Assembly: GCA_037043455.1 (NCBI GenBank)
Contig: JAWPHD010000290.1
Coordinates: 248,001-312,000, forward strand
Direction: 5' to 3'
Length of the DNA stretch: 64,000 nucleotides
DNA from: Cyrtodaria siliqua
Lineage: Eukaryota; Mollusca; Bivalvia; Adapedonta; Hiatellidae
In this document: positions 58,729 to 64,000 of the stretch, piece by piece
Layout of the letters: each line of letters starts with the position of its first letter
How positions within the stretch are numbered: the first letter of the stretch is position 1
Made by a program: the position numbers and the translations under genes
Notes under the pieces: generated by a model
Databases searched by the model: none
What the model was told of the DNA's origin: nothing
What the model saw: only the letters and a program-made list of their open reading frames with translations

Positions 58729-59310
58729 TTAAAGTCACCAGGATACTTGGTCTCCCAATTTGAACACATTTATTGGGACCACCCTGAAATAGTGTGTATA
58801 TACGTGTTGGGATTTTTTATGAATTAAGTACACCTAAAGGTACTTATGTATCCCTATATAGTCGTAACTTAACGGGTAATTCAACTGTTAACGCCTTTTA
58901 TTCTCAAACCATAATACTGGGTCTGACCCAACATTTTTGCTGGGTCTTGTTAAAATATATATATATATACCGCATCACTAGTTTATTGGGTCATAACGAA
59001 TTTCCCAATGTATTGGGTCCTGAACTCTGACCTGAACTCTGATTGGATAAACGGTATAAATACACACTTAGCAAACTGTCAAGGGGAGATAACCCCTACT
59101 AAGGGGCCCAATAAACGTGTAAAATAAGTTATGTGCGAGAGGCCTAATTAGGTAAATGTAGTTCTGTTAAACATGCATGATTGTATTGTTGGGTCGTTGA
59201 ATTGTTGGGTCAAGACCCGATAGGCAGATTGAGGACCCAATAACAAGGTAAGGACCCAATATATCAGTATAAAAATCATTTTTGACCCAATAAACTGGTG
59301 TCTTTAAAAC
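58729..59310. mobile_element. MITE-like element with attgggtc words, inserted in AT microsatellite
   Basis: Left end ttaaagtcaccagg...ttggtc, right end gaccc-aataaactggtgtctttaa: inverted ends of about 23 bp. The interior contains many attgggtc/gacccaat words in both orientations. at-runs lie on both outer sides. Confidence 0.65.
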
Positions 59311-59336
59311 TATATATATATATATATATATGTCTG

Positions 59337-59830
59337 GACGTCGTCCAGATCAAATGAGTATGTGTGCCATTTTATCTCAAAATCCCCTCTTGCATACGGG
59401 ATAATACTAGAGGACACGAAATGTAGCTCATTATATGCATACAAGAGGTGTGTGGCATTGACCTTGAAGTTACAGACCCGAAATTTTGGTTTTTGCACGT
59501 CATTTTGATGAGTTGAGTATTATGTTAATCCCTTCATTGATGTGATATTTATGGAGGAAAGGATCTCATTATATGCGTCTATGTGGTATATGAACCTTAT
59601 GACCTTGACATTGAAGATACAGATCCGGGTTTAGTTTCTGCACGTCGTCTTGATGAGTATTTACGCCAATTTGTTTGAAAAACCCTCCTTGCATGTCAAA
59701 GTTACGGAGCGGAAACTGCATGGACATTACTATATGCATATAACTAGTACATGACCTTTATCACATTGACTTGGACGACACAGAACCGGGTTTTGGGTTA
59801 CGCACTTCGTCTTGATGAGAAAAGTATGTG
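59337..59830. repeat. Three-unit tandem repeat (cgtcttgatgagta, 145-170 bp)
   Basis: Units share gcacgtcgtcttgatgag, aaaaccctccttgcat, ggagcgaaa-like and atgaccttgacattgaa phrases. A single related unit lies at 54705-54800. It ends near acgcacgcacgcacg at 59930. Confidence 0.75.
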
Positions 59831-60039
59831 TGAGTTATATAGTTTGCGATCGGACAGACGTACGGACAACGCAAAACCTATATCCCTCCGACTTTTGTTT
59901 TCTTGTGAAGTTTTTTTACACACACGCACGCACGCACGCACGTACTGATATTCAAAAAATACACGTGAGTGGAACTAAACCACATTCTTACCGAAAAGTT
60001 AAAGATAATGTATTCTGATATGTTAAATTATAAGAAAAT

Positions 60040-60690
60040 GTTTGTTTAGTTTACTTCGAGCAGCCTTAGAAAGGGTGGACAGATTAATGTACAGAAATAC
60101 GGGATTTTTGTGAATATTTGCCATTGGGTTTGCTTTTTTCTAGTTTGTGGTTTGAGCTTTTCAACTGCAGGTTCTCTCATTGTAGTAAACATAGTTGAAA
60201 ACAGGTAAACACAAAATGATTAAACGATGTTCTTAAAGAAAGACAAAGAAACTTAAAGTGAGGTTTACAAAACAGAGTTAATAAGAGTATTCAAAAACGA
60301 GCAAAAAAAAAGTTTGACTCAAGATTTGTTTACGTCAAAAAATCTTTAAAGTCAGTGGCCGTTCTTTTTTATATTATTATCAATTTAGAACTTTAACACC
60401 TAAACATCATACATTTATGAACATTTCCTAAAAGTCCGAGAAAAAACACATGAAGTCCGCTTATAAATGTTTATATAAATATAATATATGCACGACGTAG
60501 ATACATTTTACTACATGCTTGACCTTACAGGGAGATAAGGGTAATCTGAACTGACTAGTTGCACAACTATTGCCAGATAATTGACCAATATAGGGACATG
60601 TGAATTAATTTACCTGTTCAAACATTTCTATCTTATTAAATAAAATCGTATTCTTGTTTTGCGCAGTATTTCGATGTGTGAATTGTAAGA
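60040..60690 (+). repeat. Segmental duplication, copy 1
   Basis: Matches 63360-63985 in direct orientation (ttgagcttttcaactgcagg, aaaacaggtaaacacaaaa, gcttgaccttacagggaaat and many more) with small indels. Confidence 0.9.
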
Positions 60691-60699
60691 ACCTATTCT

Positions 60700-61340
60700 T
60701 AGGTTTTGATTTCGATTTAAATAAACATAAAAAAGTTCATGAGAAAAAATGGCCCTATAAATTTAAGGTGATAGAGTTATAGACAGTTAACTATTTTATG
60801 ATTGAAAAACATGTTATATTTTCATTGCGTTTAATTTCATTGTTCTTAATTTCTCATTTGTATCAATTTAAGAAAAGTTTGTCCCTCTGATGTATATATG
60901 CATATATGATATAGAAAATTGAACAACATAATTTCCAACCAATCGGACTGATAACAATATAATTTTAATTAAAGACCGGGAGTGCACACAATGTAACTCA
61001 AGTCTTATTTTAACTGACAGTATTGCGGTTACCGTATTTCGGTATGCGGTTAAAACAATTGTTCTACTGCATCAAATGTCACCAGTGATGGTTGAGGATC
61101 TCGGATGATCGCATTCATAGATCGGTGACGAAATATGTAGATTATTATTATGTAAATATAGATGATATGTATGCAACACATGCTGGTGGCATTAATATAG
61201 CTGTCACCTACACTGTAATTGTCTAACGTAAAGGCAAACAAAAAACACAATAATTGGAGTGTTCCGAATCGCCCATTTTCAACATAAATTTGTAACAGTT
61301 ACGTTTCAAGGAATCATGTTAAGTACAGTCGTTATGCTAG
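60700..61340. other. No recognisable gene
   Basis: AT-rich; probably intron next to the Ig exon. Confidence 0.4.
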
Positions 61341-61353
61341 TATGAACACTCAC

Positions 61354-61611
61354 ATAGAACGTTAAGCATCCATCTTGTAAACGATGTTGCGTATATGTCT
61401 GTCGCTGTGCATTGATACATGCCTTCGTCACGTGACTTATTCACGGAGTATATCAACAGCCAGTTTTCTTTGGTCTCCATCTGACCCGCAATTGCGGACA
61501 AAAGGTTACCGTTCTTGTACCACGTGTATGTATATTTGGAGGCGTCACAGATCAATTCAATTGGCATCCCTGGAAACACACCGTTCTTGTCTGCGTCCTT
61601 AGAGAGTTCCT
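61354..61611 (-). CDS. Immunoglobulin-domain exon (partial gene)
   Basis: On the minus strand a pyrimidine-rich acceptor (ttttccctaacttcttcag) precedes a 258-bp open exon and a consensus donor gtgagt (61353-61348). It encodes IELICDASKYTYTWYKNGN and later RDEGMYQCTATD: first Cys, the core Trp, and the D-x-G-x-Y-x-C motif of an Ig fold. The length is 86 codons and both ends are phase 1, the usual phase of Ig-module exons, so it can be duplicated or skipped without frame change. It likely belongs to a cell-surface or secreted protein (I-set or related). No neighbouring exon is recognised with confidence; flanking sequence looks intronic. Confidence 0.85.
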
Positions 61612-61659
61612 CTGAAGAAGTTAGGGAAAACATATAACAATATATTGCAATCAATATTT

Positions 61660-62835
61660 GATTGACAAATAAATATAATCAAATATAATAATGATTGCTT
61701 ATTTTATTTATAGGGTATATACGTTTCATTTAAGACTAGTCATCTGTAAAACATTCGATCAATTTAACACAATTTAGAGACTTGTATTTGCATGTACAAC
61801 GTACACAAATCCTCACTAATTGAATATGATAATGGCACTCGTTCATTTAAACATTATTAAAAGTATTCGTTAACTCACTATTAATCAATGGTTCAGAGCT
61901 GGCAAACGGACTAAGAATTAAAACCATTGCCTAATCATTTCTATATCGTCAAGTTGTTTCTGAATCCATATCTTATCGTATTCTAACAAGTAGGTTTTAT
62001 CCATCTTGGTTCCATATAACATATATGGGGTTTCAGTACCGAAAAAAACAACCTCCTACTCACTCATTCATTGGTTCATTTATTCCCATATTCAGTCACT
62101 CAGTAGACTAATCAGTAAAACATAACACTTAGATCTAATTGCAAAGAACTAATTCAAATTATGTAAAATAGATAATCAAAAACCAAATATAGACAAAATC
62201 GCTTTAATATAAACTCACTTAAACGGCAATTGAAATTAGGGTTAACTGTGCTATCGGATAACTGTTTCATAGCAATTTTACTCGACATATTAGCCCCTTT
62301 ATCAATGTAAAAAATATAGCAGTTCCAGCAGGGTAAGTGTTTCCTGTTTTTCCCCTTTTTAAATAAAAATCACGTTTCTTAAGAAGATATAAGAGTTCTA
62401 ATATGTTGCATACGGCATACGCGTTCATATTTACATGAAGTCATTTAGGACAGTTCTTTTTTAAAACTATTATGAAACTACAAGAGCTAGACGACTAAAT
62501 TTTATGCATGTAGTATAAAATTATGTTTCTCTACCAAATGTCTTAAATTGCTGACCTTGGGCTCATATTTGGCCCCAACCCAAGGGGTGAAAACGAGTTA
62601 CATATAAACATCTTTAAAACAATATGTTCTGAATCTACACGAGTTAGACATCTAATAGTTTGCATGTAGCATTTATTTAAATAATATGTGTTTACCAAGT
62701 ATATTCAAATGGTAACAGGAAAGTCAACCGAAAGCATTCATTAAGTGTACACTTTTTCTATCAGTAGAACCGAAATGAACTGTTTGTAGATCAGTGCGAA
62801 GTCGTTTTGTGAAGGACTAATTCGGTATGAGATGG
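61660..62835. other. No recognisable gene
   Basis: AT-rich, no long ORF; likely intronic. Confidence 0.4.
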
Positions 62836-62838
62836 GAG

Positions 62839-63318
62839 CATACTATACTACCATGGACATATATACAGGGATATAGTATAACTACATACTATACTACCAT
62901 GGACATATATACAGGGATATAGTATAACTACATACTATACTACCATGGACATATATACAGGGATATAGTATAACTACATACTATACTACCATGGACATAT
63001 ATACAGGGATATAGTATAACTACATACTATACTACCATGGACATATATACAGGGATATAGTATAACTACATACTATACTACCATGGACATATATACAGGG
63101 ATATAGTATAATTACCATGGACATATATACATGGATATAGTATAATTACCATGGACATATAAACAGGGATATAGTATAATTACCATGGACATATATACAG
63201 GGATATAGTATAATTACCATGGACATATATACAGGGATATAGTATAATTACCATGGACATATATACAGGGATATAGTATAATAACCATGGACATATATAC
63301 AGGGATATAGTATAACTA
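62839..63318. repeat. Tandem array with two periods, 46 bp then 34 bp
   Basis: ccatggacatatatacaggg starts at 62851, 62897, 62943, 62989, 63035 and 63081 (46-bp steps), then 63115, 63149, 63183, 63217, 63251 and 63285 (34-bp steps). The shorter unit lacks the 12-bp actatactacat-type segment. Confidence 0.95.
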
Positions 63319-63359
63319 AGAAAATGCAATTATTGTTCAAAGCAATCAAAACATTGTTT

Positions 63360-63985
63360 ATAAATGTTACTCCGAGCCGCCCCGGAGAGAGTGGACAGAT
63401 AAATGTACAGAAAAACGTGATTTTTGTGAATATATGCCTTTGGGTTTGCTTTGTCTAGTTTGCAGTTTGAGCTTTTCAACTGCAGGTTGTGATTGTAGTA
63501 AACATAGCTGAAAACAGGTAAACACAAAACGAATAAACGATTTTCTTAAAGAAAAACAGAGAAACTTAAAGTAAAGTTTACAAAACAGAGTTAATAAGAG
63601 AATTTAAAAACGAGCAAAAAAAAAAAGTTTGACTCAGGATTTGTTTACGTCAAAAAATCTTTAAAGACATTGGCCGTCTTTTTTTATTATAGTATTATCA
63701 ATTTAGAACTTTAACACCTAAACATCATACATTGATGAACATTTCCTGAAAGTCCGAGAAAGAAATCCGCTTATAAATGTTTATATATGCAAGACGTAGA
63801 TACATTTTACTACATGCTTGACCTTACAGGGAAATAAGGGTAATCTGAACTGACTAGTTGCACAACTATTGCCGGATAATTGACCAATATAGGGACATGT
63901 GAATTAATTTACCTGTTCAAATATTTCTACCTTATTAAATAAAATCGTATTCTTGTTTTAGTTTCTTTAAGAGTTCTAATATTTT
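63360..63985 (+). repeat. Segmental duplication, copy 2
   Basis: The direct copy of 60040-60690, 3.3 kb away; together they bracket the Ig exon. Confidence 0.9.
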
Positions 63986-64000
63986 GCATAATTATTATGA

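Noticed and set aside
61384..61602. Plus-strand ORF over the Ig exon
   Set aside because: Antisense shadow; the minus strand has the Ig motifs and both splice sites.
62839..63318. CRISPR-like array
   Set aside because: Direct tandem units without spacers; context is eukaryotic.

Overview
This is a eukaryotic genomic window, AT-rich and dominated by repeats, with only isolated exon-sized pieces of host genes. I see no operons, rRNA or protein-coding gene that is complete here. The repeat content (tRNA-derived SINEs, a Naiad-type Penelope-like retroelement, a Gmr1-like Gypsy element, tandem repeats of the ggtcaaggtcacactt kind) suggests a marine invertebrate, most likely a bivalve mollusc. That is an inference; no barcode gene is present.

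Layout. 1-3.0 kb: a compact divergent cluster of decayed genes that looks virus-derived, ending near a long hairpin. 3-8.4 kb: unassigned and AT-rich DNA with a cluster of TGACGTCA motifs. 8.6-10 kb: a relic with an OTU-protease motif, possibly Helitron-related, plus tRNA-SINEs. 10.7-11.8 kb: a 56-bp satellite. 11.96-12.04 kb: a C-type-lectin-like exon (minus). 12.4-14.2, 17.5-17.7 and 17.96-20.3 kb: broken Penelope-like copies lying next to microsatellites. 21-25.8 kb: dispersed and foldback repeats. 26.1-34.9 kb: a young LTR retrotransposon on the minus strand, with near-identical LTRs, a 4-bp target duplication and the unusual order gag-PR-IN-RT-RNase H. 34.9-47 kb: MITEs, foldbacks, SINEs and tandem repeats. 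47.62-47.74 kb: an LDL-receptor class A exon with a 1-nt frame lesion (minus). 47.8-52.0 kb: a nearly full-length Naiad element on the minus strand, with an N-terminal GIY-YIG endonuclease and several in-frame UGA codons. 52.0-53.3 kb: a degenerate inverted Naiad copy. 54.8-58.1 kb: a CA-rich higher-order minisatellite interrupted by a 442-bp near-perfect palindrome. 58.7-64 kb: a MITE, tandem repeats, a 600-bp direct duplication and an immunoglobulin-domain exon (minus).

The most interesting system is the Naiad retroelement. It keeps in-frame TGA codons at positions where a related copy in this window has Cys, and it has a SECIS-like fold placed exactly over the end of the ORF. This fits a retrotransposon that encodes a selenoprotein. 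The second is the copia-ordered Gypsy element. The third is the virus-like cluster at the left edge, whose leftward gene runs off the window.

The three host-like exons (C-type lectin, LDLa, Ig) all lie on the minus strand and could belong to one or several extracellular-protein genes. The window does not settle which.
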